Assembly (NCBI RefSeq): GCF_002008165.1
Contig: NZ_MRDM01000002.1
Coordinates: 124,001-188,000 of the forward strand
DNA from: Rhizobium laguerreae
GTDB taxonomy: Bacteria > Pseudomonadota > Alphaproteobacteria > Rhizobiales > Rhizobiaceae
Length of the DNA: 64,000 bases
Direction of reading: 5' to 3'
The notes under the pieces were generated by a model. That model ran no database searches. It was not told where the DNA came from and worked only from the letters and a program-made list of their open reading frames with translations. A program made the translations under genes and the position numbers. Shown here piece after piece: positions 35,376 to 44,330 of the stretch (positions are counted from its first letter, which is position 1; every line of letters begins with the position of its first letter).

Positions 35376-35822
35376 ATGATTACGCAAAAGGCGAAATATG
35401 CGCTGCGGGCGCTCACGGTCTTGGCTGATGCCGATACCGACGAACCGGTGATGATTTCCGATATCGCGGCGCAGCAGAAGATCCCGAAGAAGTTCCTCGA
35501 ACAGATCCTGCTCGACCTCAAGCATCACGGCATCGTCGTCAGCCGTCGCGGTAAGCAGGGCGGTTATCTCCTGCTGAAGCCGGCCCACGCCATCACCTTC
35601 GGCGAGATCCTGCGCATCATCGACGGCCCGATCGCGCCGCTTCCGTGCCTGTCGATCACCGCCTACCGCCGGTGCGACGATTGCGACGGCGAACAGAACT
35701 GCCAGATCCGCCATATCTTCGCCAAGGTCGCAGACGCCACCCGCAAGGTGCTGTTCTCCACCACTATCGCCGACGCCGTCGCCCCAAAGCACAACGCCGA
35801 AGTCACCCGGCTGCTGGCTTGA
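35376..35822 (+). CDS. Rrf2-family transcriptional regulator with Cys cluster
   Basis: 148 residues. The winged helix (ITQKAKYALRALTVLADAD, IAAQQKIPKKFLEQILLDLK, SRRGKQGGYLLLKPA) is followed by four Cys: C91, C100, C103 and C109, placed as in iron-sulfur Rrf2 proteins such as IscR. ATG 35376 starts the family-like sequence; an earlier in-frame start at 35358 has no clear site. Divergent from cysHDN, it likely controls sulfate assimilation in response to cluster state or a cysteine precursor, as CymR does in Firmicutes. Confidence 0.85.
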   Translation: MITQKAKYALRALTVLADADTDEPVMISDIAAQQKIPKKFLEQILLDLKHHGIVVSRRGKQGGYLLLKPAHAITFGEILRIIDGPIAPLPCLSITAYRRCDDCDGEQNCQIRHIFAKVADATRKVLFSTTIADAVAPKHNAEVTRLLA

Positions 35823-35865
35823 GCTTTTAGCATTACGTCAGGAATGAACGACGGTTGTATCGACC

Positions 35866-36627
35866 CTACGGCCGCAGACCTCCTATCGTATAGCCGCCAT
35901 CAACGGTGATCTCTTGCCCGGTGACGAAGTTGGCGTCTTCGGAAAGCAGCCAGGCGACGGTTCCCGCAACATCCTCCGATGTCCCGTTTCGCCCAAGAGG
36001 CGTGTGTGCGGCGAGGCGTGCGGCAAAAGCCGGATCGATAACATCATCTGCCATCGGAGTCAGAATGATGCCGGGATTGATGGCATTGATCCGGATGTTT
36101 CGAGGACCTTGCTCCACCGCGAAGGTCCGCATCATGGCAAGCAAGGCCCCTTTCGTGCTTGCGTAGGCTCCCGCACCCGGCATCACGCCGCCTGCCGTCC
36201 ACGAGGCGTTGATGAGAATGCTGCCTCCCTTCAGAAAGGGCAGGCAGTGCTTGAGCGTGAAGAAGGTGCCTCGAAGGTTGGTGGCGATCAGCGCGTCGAA
36301 ATCATCCGCATCGGTCACTGCCAGTGGCTTGAATTCGCCGAGAACCCCTGCATTGGCAAAGACGGCGTCCAGGCGTCCGAAGCGTTCGATCGTCTTCTCG
36401 ACAGTCGCCGCGACGGCTTCATTGTCTGCAATATCGCAAGCAATCGCGATTGCCGCACCGCCCGATACCTCGATCTCCGACAGCAGTTGACGGAGTGGAT
36501 CCAGGCGGCGGCCGACAAGGGCTACCTGTGCACCTTCGGCCACCAGGCGAAGGGCAGCGGCCCGCCCCATACCCGTTCCAGCACCTGTAATGAGGACCGT
36601 TTTGCCGATGAATCGAGTTTGCGTCAT
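35866..36627 (-). CDS. Short-chain dehydrogenase/reductase
   Basis: 253 residues, classical SDR: TGAGTGMG at 14-21, NAG in ANAGVLGEF, S142-Y155-K159 catalytic set (INASWTAGG, GAYASTKG), with the C-terminus NFVTGQEITVDGGYTIGG. Cofactor preference leans to NADP (RR after the second strand, VGRR). The substrate is not visible. It is divergent from the LysR gene at 36729, with 101 bases between them, so it is a likely target of that regulator. Confidence 0.88.
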   Translation of the reverse strand: MTQTRFIGKTVLITGAGTGMGRAAALRLVAEGAQVALVGRRLDPLRQLLSEIEVSGGAAIAIACDIADNEAVAATVEKTIERFGRLDAVFANAGVLGEFKPLAVTDADDFDALIATNLRGTFFTLKHCLPFLKGGSILINASWTAGGVMPGAGAYASTKGALLAMMRTFAVEQGPRNIRINAINPGIILTPMADDVIDPAFAARLAAHTPLGRNGTSEDVAGTVAWLLSEDANFVTGQEITVDGGYTIGGLRP

Positions 36628-36728
36628 GTCTTGCTCCTTGAATGAATTGCGTCATGGCCGTTGTAATTCCAGCGGCATTTCACGATAATTGGAGAAATTG
36701 CGTATTCATTTGAAAGCAGAATTATCGA

Positions 36729-37622
36729 ATGGATCTTTTTCGCTCCATGCAGGTGTTTGTCACGACGGTGCAGGAAGGCTCGATGAGCGCAGCATCGGTA
36801 AAGCTCGGCATATCGCCGGCGATGGTCGGGCAACATGTGGCCGCACTGGAGGAGCGGCTCGGTACGCGCCTTCTGAACAGAACCACGCGTCGCCAGAGCT
36901 TGACGGATTTCGGCATGAGCTATGTCGAGCAGTGCAGGGACATCCTGGAGCGCGTAGCAATTGCGGATCAGGACGCAGAGGCATCACAGACGAAACCGCG
37001 CGGGCTATTGAGGATCACGGCGCCGACGACTTTTGGGGCAGAGGTTTTAATGCCGGCTTTGCATCATTATCGGGAGCTTGCTCCTGACGTGACGCTGGAT
37101 ATCACCTTGACGGATCGCAACGTCGATATCGTCGAAGAAGGTTTCGACATTGCTATCCGCATTGGAGAGTTGCCCGATAGCCGCCTCATCGCGCGTCATC
37201 TCGCTCCCTATCGAATGATGATCTGTGCTTCACCCGATTACCTCGAGCGTCACGGGAATCCCGGCCATCCAAGCGAACTTTCCGGCCACGAAACCATCGG
37301 CTTTACCCCGGCAGCACGGTCGCCATGGAAGCTGTCGAAAGGCAAGGATGAGGTCGAAGTCGTCCCTAAAACGGCAATCACCGTCAACAGCGGTCAGGCT
37401 GTCCGCATGGCTGCTCGGGCTGGGCTGGGTGTCATCATGCAGCCAGCCATTCTCCTGACGTCGGATATACAGGCTGGCCTTCTCGTCCGGCTCTTCCCGG
37501 ATTGGAAACTGCGTGAACGGCCCATGTCGCTCATCTACCACCGTGATCGACGCATGACCCCGCGCTTGCGCAGCATCATCGCCTTTGCCATTGCAGAATT
37601 CGGCAGGGAACCTGAGGACTAG
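36729..37622 (+). CDS. LysR-family transcriptional regulator
   Basis: 297 residues. The HTH (MDLFRSMQVFVTTVQEGSMS, VKLGISPAMVGQHVAALEERLG) leads to a sensor domain of the AaeR/DsdC-like class (GLLRITAPTTFGAEVLMPAL, ITLTDRNVDIVEEGFDIAIRIG). Transcribed divergently from the SDR gene at 35866, it probably activates or represses it and itself. Confidence 0.88.
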   Translation: MDLFRSMQVFVTTVQEGSMSAASVKLGISPAMVGQHVAALEERLGTRLLNRTTRRQSLTDFGMSYVEQCRDILERVAIADQDAEASQTKPRGLLRITAPTTFGAEVLMPALHHYRELAPDVTLDITLTDRNVDIVEEGFDIAIRIGELPDSRLIARHLAPYRMMICASPDYLERHGNPGHPSELSGHETIGFTPAARSPWKLSKGKDEVEVVPKTAITVNSGQAVRMAARAGLGVIMQPAILLTSDIQAGLLVRLFPDWKLRERPMSLIYHRDRRMTPRLRSIIAFAIAEFGREPED

Positions 37623-37753
37623 GTATATCGTCCCGCCGATTGACCTGAAATCATTTGCAGGCAGAGACGCTCTTGACTTCAAGATTCGGTGAAATCCCTT
37701 TTCTTCCAGTCGGGATGCTCCACCTGCCTGACCATGCTGGTAGGGAGAATGTC

Positions 37754-38140
37754 ATGTTTGGAATTTCAGCACAGCGGATCGTGGCTGCGGCCATATTCTC
37801 GGCGGCCCTCGCGACAGGGGCGGCCGCTCATCACGGCTGGTCCTGGGCTGAGGCGGATCAGATCGAACTGCGCGGCACCATCGAGAAGATCTCCATGGGC
37901 GGACCGCATCCGACGCTCGATGTCGCCACCGCCGATGACGGCGTCTGGCTTATCGAACTCGGCAATCCGCGCCAGACGGAACGCTCCGGCTTCGTCGAAG
38001 GCGTGGCCAAGCCCGGCGACCAGGTTGTGGCCCTTGGAAACCGTTCGCAGGATCCAAAGGAGAAGCGAATGAAGGCGGTGCGTCTCACTATCGGAGAGAA
38101 GCGCTACGATATCTATCCCGACCGCATCAAGACGAACTGA
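37754..38140 (+). CDS. Secreted protein of the DUF6152 type
   Basis: 128 residues with a signal peptide (RIVAAAIFSAALATGAAAHH), then the motif HHGWSWAEADQIELRGTIEKI and PHPTLDVATADDGVWLIELG, as in DUF6152 proteins. These resemble the OB-like periplasmic copper- or metal-associated proteins. The start at ATG 37754 is supported by GGGAG. A membrane-protein gene follows 22 bases later and is probably co-transcribed. Confidence 0.75.
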   Translation: MFGISAQRIVAAAIFSAALATGAAAHHGWSWAEADQIELRGTIEKISMGGPHPTLDVATADDGVWLIELGNPRQTERSGFVEGVAKPGDQVVALGNRSQDPKEKRMKAVRLTIGEKRYDIYPDRIKTN

Positions 38141-38162
38141 CCTCTGGGCGAACTGACCTGTC

Positions 38163-38636
38163 GTGATGGACACGCTCGAATGGCTGTCGGCTACCATGCC
38201 TGCGCTCGCGCTCCGGCGCTCCGGAACGCTCTACATGTTGGTCAACGCCGCCCATATCCTGGCGATCGGCCTTCTCATCGGCGCCATCCTGCCGCTCGAT
38301 CTGAGGCTCGCCGGCTTCTTCCGCAAGGTGCCGGTTGAGATTGTCGCGCCGTTTCTATCACGCGCCGCCGCCGTCGGCCTTGCCGCGGCCGTTGTCACCG
38401 GCTTTTGCCTCTTCAGCGTCCGGGCGGTGGAATATGCCGCCAATCCCGCCTTCCTTGCCAAGCTTTGCCTGATCGCCATCGGCCTTCTCAACCTGTCGAT
38501 CGTTCATTTCGGGCGAGGCTGGAAAACGGCGGTATCGACAGGCATCGTCCGGCCCGGCCTGCGCTTCTCCGCCACCCTGTCGGCCGCGATCTGGATCGCC
38601 GCTGTGATCGCCGGACGGTGGATCGGATTTCTCTAA
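38163..38636 (+). CDS. Multi-span membrane protein (DUF6644-like)
   Basis: 157 residues with about four membrane helices (MLVNAAHILAIGLLIGAILP, AAAVGLAAAVVTGFCLFSV, FLAKLCLIAIGLLNLSIVHF, LSAAIWIAAVIAGRWIGFL). The first loop has RRSGTLYMLVNAAHIL, seen in DUF6644/DUF2214-type proteins that accompany DUF6152. Start is GTG 38163 or ATG 38166. Role unknown; it may form a pair with the secreted protein before it. Confidence 0.65.
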   Translation: MMDTLEWLSATMPALALRRSGTLYMLVNAAHILAIGLLIGAILPLDLRLAGFFRKVPVEIVAPFLSRAAAVGLAAAVVTGFCLFSVRAVEYAANPAFLAKLCLIAIGLLNLSIVHFGRGWKTAVSTGIVRPGLRFSATLSAAIWIAAVIAGRWIGFL

Positions 38637-38672
38637 GGCAAAGACCCGCTTGCCGGTCTTCGATCTCATCCA

Positions 38673-38721
38673 TAGCAACTTGCTATAATTAGATAGTTGC
38701 GCTAGATTGCAGCTATAGCAA
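38673..38721 (+). promoter_or_regulatory. HigBA promoter and autoregulatory operators
   Basis: A perfect palindrome ATAGCAA-C-TTGCTAT at 38673-38687 overlaps a -10-like TATAAT (38685-38690). A second TTGC-N7-GCAA site lies at 38707-38721. Positioned 25-75 bases before the toxin start, these are likely binding sites for the HigA-type antitoxin. Confidence 0.6.
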
Positions 38722-38745
38722 AATGCGATACGCGATTCCGGATTT

Positions 38746-39033
38746 ATGCACATCGTCACGCAGAAAAAAATCTGGGAGGCGAAAGACCGATGGCCTCAAA
38801 CAGCCAATGCCCTGGATACTTGGTATCGACTGATGAAGTCGTCGGAGCCGACAGACTTCGCCGACATGAAATCACTGTTTCCGGCAACGGACAAAGTCGG
38901 GCAGCATCACGTGTTCGACATTGGCAGCAACAAGCTGCGCTTGATCGCGATGGTGCACTACAAATTTAGGAAGGTCTATATTCAGCGGATTATGGATCAT
39001 GCCGAGTACGACAAAGGAGCATGGAAGGGTTAG
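38746..39033 (+). CDS. higB: HigB-type toxin (mRNA interferase)
   Basis: 95 residues of the RelE-superfamily HigB group: MHIVTQKKIWEAKDRWPQTA, WYRLMKSSEPTDFADMKSLF, then NKLRLIAMVHYKFRKVYIQRI and the tail HAEYDKGAWKG. HigB cleaves mRNA on translating ribosomes. The toxin precedes the antitoxin (reverse order), as is usual for higBA. The antitoxin starts 5 bases after it. Confidence 0.88.
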   Translation: MHIVTQKKIWEAKDRWPQTANALDTWYRLMKSSEPTDFADMKSLFPATDKVGQHHVFDIGSNKLRLIAMVHYKFRKVYIQRIMDHAEYDKGAWKG

Positions 39034-39037
39034 GCCG

Positions 39038-39445
39038 ATGAGCGCACTTGTAAAACTGGTAAGCGAGCACTGGACGCATGTGGCTCCTCTTCTTGCCATG
39101 CCGGCCAACGAAGCTGAGTATGATCATCTCGTGAAGCAACTTGACGAGATTCTCGCTGAAGTGGGCGACGATGAGGATCATCCTTTGGCGTTGCTTGCGT
39201 CTCGCATGGCGGACCTTGTTGAGGCCTATGACGAGCAAAACCGCCCAATGCCTCCGGTGACTGGCGCCGATGCACTCCGTTATGTCATGGAGGAGCGCAG
39301 CCTTGGCCAGTCCGAGCTGCCGGAAGTGGGCGCTCAGTCCGTCGTGTCTGAGATTTTGAGCGGGAAGCGACAAATCAATGTTCGACAAGCCCGCGCGCTG
39401 AGTGAGCGATTTCTGATACCGGCATCCGTATTTCTATCGCTCTGA
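39038..39445 (+). CDS. higA: HigA-type antitoxin
   Basis: 135 residues, starting ATG 39038. An N-terminal helical part (LAMPANEAEYDHLVKQLDEI) binds the toxin, and a C-terminal helix-turn-helix (LGQSELPEVGAQSVVSEIL, INVRQARALSERFLIPASVF) binds DNA. This is the HigA layout with a C-terminal rather than N-terminal DNA-binding half, typical of the rhizobial HigA. It would repress its own operon through the palindromes at 38673-38721. Confidence 0.85.
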   Translation: MSALVKLVSEHWTHVAPLLAMPANEAEYDHLVKQLDEILAEVGDDEDHPLALLASRMADLVEAYDEQNRPMPPVTGADALRYVMEERSLGQSELPEVGAQSVVSEILSGKRQINVRQARALSERFLIPASVFLSL

Positions 39446-39514
39446 CGATAGACGTTCCCGACGACCAGCGACGACCGGTCGGTGGCAGTGCTGCCCACAA
39501 TAGCTCTCTACGCT

Positions 39515-39682
39515 TCAGCGGTCGCTGACGGCCGCGCGCGGGTTGACCCGCGGCTCCTGGTTCGAACGCGCCAGCGGGTGTCTGCCGAGGACATGGTCAG
39601 CCGCCTTCTCCGGTCATGATCGAGGGGCCGTTCAAGTTGGCGTAGGCGACGTGCGGGAAGATCGAGCTGTCGGCGACGCGCA
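39515..39682 (-). pseudogene. Second, decayed copy of the betA 3' end
   Basis: Bases 39522-39682 match 42632-42794, the last ~165 bases of betA, at about 90 percent by eye, including the stretch encoding [10 protein letters not shown] and the end AAVSDR-stop. A 2-base loss within CTTCTCCGG breaks the frame (…[14 protein letters not shown]). The similarity ends sharply near 39682. It flanks the MarR-SDR-OYE cassette on the side opposite to the intact betA, as a direct repeat. Confidence 0.85.
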
Positions 39683-39768
39683 CCCGTCCGAAGGCTCGCG
39701 CGGCGCGGCGGGTCCAACATGCTTGTTCGAATTCATCGCCCGAATCCTCTGCCGCGCCATCCCCACGG

Positions 39769-40308
39769 TCAGTCTCGCAGCATGCGACGAGCTTCATAAG
39801 CTTCCAGGAACTCCGGAGAGGCGACGTCATCGGCGAGCGCGCGAAGCGCAGCAGCGGAAGGACCCAGCACCACCTCAACGCGCTGATTGGCATCAGCCCA
39901 CAGGGCCAATGCCTCGTGCAGACGTTGCTCGCCAGAGGTCGTCAGCATTGCGTGCTTGGTCCGTCCATCATGTTCGTCAGGCATGAGTTCGATCAGTCCG
40001 TCCCGGACGAGCGGACGAAGTGCGTGGGTCAAAGCGGAAATGCTGACGGCGACGCGCTCGGCAAGCGATAGCAAGGTTGGCCACTCATGGCTGCCCTCGT
40101 GCAACGCTGCTATCTGGGTCAGAAGGCCGACTTGAGTGGCCTTCAGGCCGGTTGGCGCCACCGCGTCATCATAGATCTGCCCCAACCGCCGTGACGCGCG
40201 TCGAAGGGCGGTGTTTGTGCACACGAGTTCGGCCAGGAGTTCCGGCGGGGTCAGCCTGCCCGCCCGCAACTCGTCACCTGGATCGCCAATCGAACGTTTC
40301 TTTCCCAT
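39769..40308 (-). CDS. MarR-family transcriptional regulator
   Basis: 179 residues. The winged helix is visible in [54 protein letters not shown]. MarR proteins release DNA on binding phenolics or oxidants. It is divergent from the SDR gene at 40398, and the 89 bases between carry two TTGAG-N2-CTCA(A/T) sites, so it probably represses itself and the SDR-OYE genes. Confidence 0.88.
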   Translation of the reverse strand: MGKKRSIGDPGDELRAGRLTPPELLAELVCTNTALRRASRRLGQIYDDAVAPTGLKATQVGLLTQIAALHEGSHEWPTLLSLAERVAVSISALTHALRPLVRDGLIELMPDEHDGRTKHAMLTTSGEQRLHEALALWADANQRVEVVLGPSAAALRALADDVASPEFLEAYEARRMLRD

Positions 40309-40321
40309 CTCAATAAAATAG

Positions 40322-40380
40322 TTGAGGGCTCATCCATTGACAAGGGGACATCGCGATCATATGTATACTTGAGCACTCAA
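40322..40380. promoter_or_regulatory. Pair of MarR operators
   Basis: TTGAG-GG-CTCAT at 40322-40333 and TTGAG-CA-CTCAA at 40369-40380, the second a perfect 5+2+5 palindrome, both in the MarR-SDR intergenic region. Their centres are 47 bases apart. Simple repression of both divergent genes is the likely role. Confidence 0.65.
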
Positions 40381-40397
40381 CTAAATAGGATTTTGAC

Positions 40398-41198
40398 ATG
40401 TCTGCATCATCGCTCAAGCCCGTTGCCCTCGTCACCGGCGCCTCCGCTGGCATCGGCGCCATCTACGCCGCGCGCCTCGCCGAAAGGGGCTATGATCTCA
40501 TCCTCGTCGCCCGGCGGGCCGATCGTCTGAAGGCGCTCTCGGACAAGCTCGGCGCTGCCCACGGCACGAAAGTCGAGGTCGTGGAAGCCGACCTGACGAA
40601 AGACGCCGACGTCACCCGCGTCGAAAAGGTGCTGAAGGAAAATTCAGCGATTACGCTCCTCGTCAACAACGCCGGCAACTCGACCTTGGCTCCGGTCGCC
40701 AAGACCGCTGAGGAAGACGCAGCCGCGATGATCGCACTCAACGTCACTGCGCTCACGCGGCTGACGCACGCCATTCTGCCTGCTTTCCTCAGCCGCAACC
40801 ACGGCGCGATCATCAACGTCGCTTCGGTCCTGTCCTTTCATGCCCTGCCGATCAGCGCGATCTACAGCGGCACCAAGGGCTATGTGATGAACTTCAGCCG
40901 GGGTCTGCAGCAGGAGCTGGCTGAGACCAATGTCCGCCTGCAACTCGTCATGCCGGCGGCCACGGCGACCGAACTCTGGGATTTGTCGGGCGTGCCGCTG
41001 GCGTCGCTCAACCAGGCGACCGTCATGACGTCCGAAAACCTGGTCGACGCCGCCCTGGCCGGTTTCGACAAGGGCGAAGATATCACGCTGCCATCCGTTG
41101 CCGACGCCAGTCTGTGGGACAAGTTCGACCAAGCCCGATCCACACTGTTCGCCGCGACGCAGACCGGTGAACCTGCGCCCCGTTACCGCGCCGTCTAG
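40398..41198 (+). CDS. Short-chain dehydrogenase/reductase
   Basis: 266 residues: TGASAGIG at 13-20, NNAG in LLVNNAGNST and S143-Y156-K160 (INVASVLSF, AIYSGTKG). The longer, less conserved C-terminus (LWDLSGVPLASLNQ) is typical of the DltE/YqjQ-type SDRs. Located with an ene-reductase and a MarR regulator, it likely takes part in detoxifying carbonyls. 94 bases separate it from the OYE start. Confidence 0.85.
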   Translation: MSASSLKPVALVTGASAGIGAIYAARLAERGYDLILVARRADRLKALSDKLGAAHGTKVEVVEADLTKDADVTRVEKVLKENSAITLLVNNAGNSTLAPVAKTAEEDAAAMIALNVTALTRLTHAILPAFLSRNHGAIINVASVLSFHALPISAIYSGTKGYVMNFSRGLQQELAETNVRLQLVMPAATATELWDLSGVPLASLNQATVMTSENLVDAALAGFDKGEDITLPSVADASLWDKFDQARSTLFAATQTGEPAPRYRAV

Positions 41199-41292
41199 GC
41201 ACCCCGAAGGATCGAGCGCGCGGATCAACCCCTACGTCAGCGGCGTCGGCAGATCCGTGCGGTTGATCGATATTCATTTCAAGGAGATTCCA

Positions 41293-42390
41293 TTGCCGAG
41301 CTTGTTCGACCGATTCACGCTGAAAGGCGTCATCCTCCGAAACCGCATCGCGGTATCCCCTATGTGCCAATATTCCGCAACGGATGGTGTTCCGAACGAC
41401 TGGCACGCCGCCCATCTCACAAGCTTGGCGCGCGGTGGCGCTGGCCTCGTCAACGTCGAAGCCACGGCTGTCTCTCCGGAGGGGCGGATCACGCCGGGCT
41501 GCACCGGTCTTTGGAATGATGTCCAAGCCGAGGCCTTTGGACCGATCGTCGCCGGCATCGAAAAGGCGGGCGCGGTCGCAGGAATCCAGATCGGCCACGC
41601 CGGCCGCAAGGCCAGTGCAAACCGCCCTTGGGAAGGCGACGATCATATCGCCGATGGCGATCCGCGCGGCTGGGAAACCATCGCACCGTCGGCCATCGTG
41701 TTCGGCGGCGGCTTGGCCAAGGTACCGCGCGCCATGACGAAAGCCGACATAGATCGCGTCCGCGGCGATTTTGTCACTGCAGCGATCCGCGCCCGGGACA
41801 TCGGATTCCGCTGGCTCGTGCTGCATTTTGCTCACGGCTATCTCGGCCAGAGCTTCTTCTCGCCGCATTCGAACCAGCGCGACGACGAATATGGCGGCAG
41901 CGCCGATAACCGTGGACGCTTTCTCCTTGAGACGCTGGCGGCCGTTCGTGAAGTCTGGCCCGAGGATCGTCCGCTCACGACTCGCTTCGGCGTCATCGAG
42001 TTTGACGGTCGCGACCAGGAAACCCTGCGGGACGCGATCGATCTCGTCGGTAAATTCAAGGAGGCCGGCCTCGACTTCATCGACGTCAGCCTCGGCTTCT
42101 CAACTCCGGCCGCCAATATTCCCTGGGGTCCAGGGTTCATCGCGCCTTACGCCGATCAAGTCCGCAAGGCCACTGGCCTCCCCGGTGCCGCAAGTTGGAA
42201 CATCACTCAGCCGGAGCAAGCGGACGAACTTATCCGGAGCGGGCAGCTTGACCTGGTTATGATCGGCAAAGCGATGCTCGCCAATCCGCATTGGCCCTAC
42301 GAAGCCGCGCGCAAGCTCGGTGTCGAGCGTCCGTCCTGGACATTGCCTGCCCCCTACGCACATTGGCTCGCATCCTACCGCGCTGCCTGA
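41293..42390 (+). CDS. Old-yellow-enzyme family ene-reductase (YqjM-like)
   Basis: 365 residues of a FMN-dependent TIM barrel: FTLKGVILRNRIAVSPMCQY with C25 in the place of the YqjM redox-tuning Cys, IQIGHAGRKAS, and HFAHGYL followed by SPHSNQRDDEYGG, the substrate and FMN site. It reduces activated C=C bonds such as those of enals, maleimides or nitro-olefins with NAD(P)H. The start is a TTG at 41293 because AAGGAG lies six bases before it; the open frame extends upstream into the SDR gene, without a site. Confidence 0.88.
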   Translation: MPSLFDRFTLKGVILRNRIAVSPMCQYSATDGVPNDWHAAHLTSLARGGAGLVNVEATAVSPEGRITPGCTGLWNDVQAEAFGPIVAGIEKAGAVAGIQIGHAGRKASANRPWEGDDHIADGDPRGWETIAPSAIVFGGGLAKVPRAMTKADIDRVRGDFVTAAIRARDIGFRWLVLHFAHGYLGQSFFSPHSNQRDDEYGGSADNRGRFLLETLAAVREVWPEDRPLTTRFGVIEFDGRDQETLRDAIDLVGKFKEAGLDFIDVSLGFSTPAANIPWGPGFIAPYADQVRKATGLPGAASWNITQPEQADELIRSGQLDLVMIGKAMLANPHWPYEAARKLGVERPSWTLPAPYAHWLASYRAA

Positions 42391-42469
42391 TTGATCGGGG
42401 CTGTCGAATAGCGCTGAGTGCCCCTGTCCGTTGGCATTAAAAAAATGAACCACGGCTCGCTGATTCATG

Positions 42470-42494
42470 GGCGCGATATCGCAGATATCGCGCC
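42470..42494. repeat. 11-bp perfect palindromic hairpin
   Basis: GGCGCGATATC (42470-42480), GCA, GATATCGCGCC (42484-42494), between the convergent OYE and betA genes. It could stop or stabilise transcripts from both sides; there is no T run. Confidence 0.65.
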
Positions 42495-42624
42495 TCACGT
42501 CAGACGGTTGGGCCGTGACGGCGATCTTGCTGGCGAACGTCTCGGTCGCTGGCGTTCTCCGCGTCCGTCGAAGTCTTTCGGTCACCTGCATAGACGGACA
42601 AAGTAACGTCGGACGGCTCGCTTC

Positions 42625-44274
42625 TTATCGATCGCTGACGGCCGCGCGCGGATTGACCCAGGGTTCCTGGTTCGAGCGCGCCAGCGGCTGTTTGCCGAGG
42701 ATATGGTCGGCTGCCTTCTCTCCGGTCATGATCGAGGGGCCGTTCAAATTGCCATAGGTGACGTGCGGGAAGATCGAGCTGTCGGCGACGCGCAGGCCAT
42801 CAATGCCGATCACCCGCGTTTGCGGATCGACCACCGCCATCGGATCGTCCTTGGCGCCCATCCGGCAGGTGCCGCAAGGGTGATAGGCGCTTTCCAGATG
42901 TTCGCGCAGGAAGGCGTCGATCTCATCGTCGCTTTGCACGCCTTCACCCGGCTGGATCTCCGGCCCGCGATAGTCGTTGAAGGCGCTCTGACCGAAGATT
43001 TCGCGGGTGAGGCGCACGCAGTGGCGGAATTTCTCCCAATCCTCCGGATGGCTCATATAGTTGAAGCGCAGCACCGGATCGGCCTTGGGGTCGGCCGAGC
43101 GCAAGCTCACGCTGCCGCGCGATTTCGACAGGTTATAACCGACATGAACCTGGAAGCCGTGGCTTTTCGCCGCCGCCTTGCCGTCATAGCTGATCGCCAC
43201 GGGCAGGAAATGATACTGGATGTCAGGCTGCTTCAGCCCGGGTGCCGAGCGCAGGAAGGCGCAGGCTTCGAACTGGTTGGAGGCGCCGAGCCCGCCGCGC
43301 GAGAGCAGCCATTGTGCGCCTGCCACCCCCTGCCAGAACCACGGCAGCCAGGAATAGAGCGACACCGGCTTGGTGCTCACCTGCTGGAAGTAGAATTCCA
43401 TATGGTCCTGCAGGTTGGCGCCGACGCCAGGCCGGTCGGCCTTGACCGCAATGCCCATGTCCTGCAAATGTTGACCTGGACCGATGCCCGACAGCATCAA
43501 CAGCTTCGGCGAGTTGAAGGAGGAGGCCGAGACGATCACCTCGCGGTTCGCCTTCACCACCTCTATTCTGCCGTTGCGCTCGATCTCGACGCCGGTCGCC
43601 CGCCCGTCCTCGATCACGATCTTGCGGGCGAAGCCATAGATGATCCCGACATTCTGCCGCTTCAGCGCCGGTCTCAGATAGGCGTTGGCGGCAGACCAGC
43701 GGCGGCCGCCGAAGATCGTCTGCTCCATCAGCCCAAAGCCTTCCTGCTTGCTGCCGTTATAATCCTCCGTCGTCTCGAAGCCCGCCTGTTTTCCGGCCTC
43801 GACGAAGGCTTTGAAGAGCGGATTGGTGAAGCCACCGCGCTGGACATGGAGCGGCCCGTCGGTGCCGCGCCAACCTTCTTCGCCGCCATGCGAATGTTCC
43901 ATCCGCTTGTAATAGGGAAGCACGTCGGCATAGGCCCAGCCGCTGGCGCCGAGCTCTTCCCAGCGGTTGAAGTCCTCGGCATGGCCGCGCACATAGACCA
44001 TGCCGTTGATTGAGGAGGAGCCGCCGATCACCTTGCCGCGCGGCGCGGTGATACGCCGGTTGTTGAGGTTCGCCTCCGGCTCGGACAGATAACCCCAATT
44101 ATATCGCCTCATGCTCATCGGCCAGGCAAGGGCTGCCGGCATCTGGATGAACGGCCCAAAATCGCTGCCGCCCGCCTCGATGACGATGACGCTGTTCTTG
44201 CCGTCTTCCGACAGACGGTAGGCGAGAGCGGAGCCGGCGGAGCCCGAGCCGATGATGACGAAATCTGCTTGCAT
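42625..44274 (-). CDS. betA: Choline dehydrogenase
   Basis: 549 residues, GMC oxidoreductase. FAD-binding GSGSAGS at 9-15, the second GMC signature around [17 protein letters not shown], and the C-terminal [15 protein letters not shown] with the catalytic His region. It oxidises choline to betaine aldehyde and contributes to osmoprotection. ATG 44274 is set by GAGGGAAC upstream. It is the last gene of a betI-betB-betA operon, 200 bases after betB, separated by a repeat element. The usual rhizobial betC (choline sulfatase) is absent. Confidence 0.95.
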   Translation of the reverse strand: MQADFVIIGSGSAGSALAYRLSEDGKNSVIVIEAGGSDFGPFIQMPAALAWPMSMRRYNWGYLSEPEANLNNRRITAPRGKVIGGSSSINGMVYVRGHAEDFNRWEELGASGWAYADVLPYYKRMEHSHGGEEGWRGTDGPLHVQRGGFTNPLFKAFVEAGKQAGFETTEDYNGSKQEGFGLMEQTIFGGRRWSAANAYLRPALKRQNVGIIYGFARKIVIEDGRATGVEIERNGRIEVVKANREVIVSASSFNSPKLLMLSGIGPGQHLQDMGIAVKADRPGVGANLQDHMEFYFQQVSTKPVSLYSWLPWFWQGVAGAQWLLSRGGLGASNQFEACAFLRSAPGLKQPDIQYHFLPVAISYDGKAAAKSHGFQVHVGYNLSKSRGSVSLRSADPKADPVLRFNYMSHPEDWEKFRHCVRLTREIFGQSAFNDYRGPEIQPGEGVQSDDEIDAFLREHLESAYHPCGTCRMGAKDDPMAVVDPQTRVIGIDGLRVADSSIFPHVTYGNLNGPSIMTGEKAADHILGKQPLARSNQEPWVNPRAAVSDR

Positions 44275-44330
44275 AGTCTTGTTCCCTCGAGCTGCCATCA
44301 TCCGGCTACTTCTTGTTTTCCCAGAACCTG

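Noticed and set aside
42703..44013. 436-codon plus-strand open frame opposite betA
   Set aside because: Antisense shadow in high-GC coding DNA.
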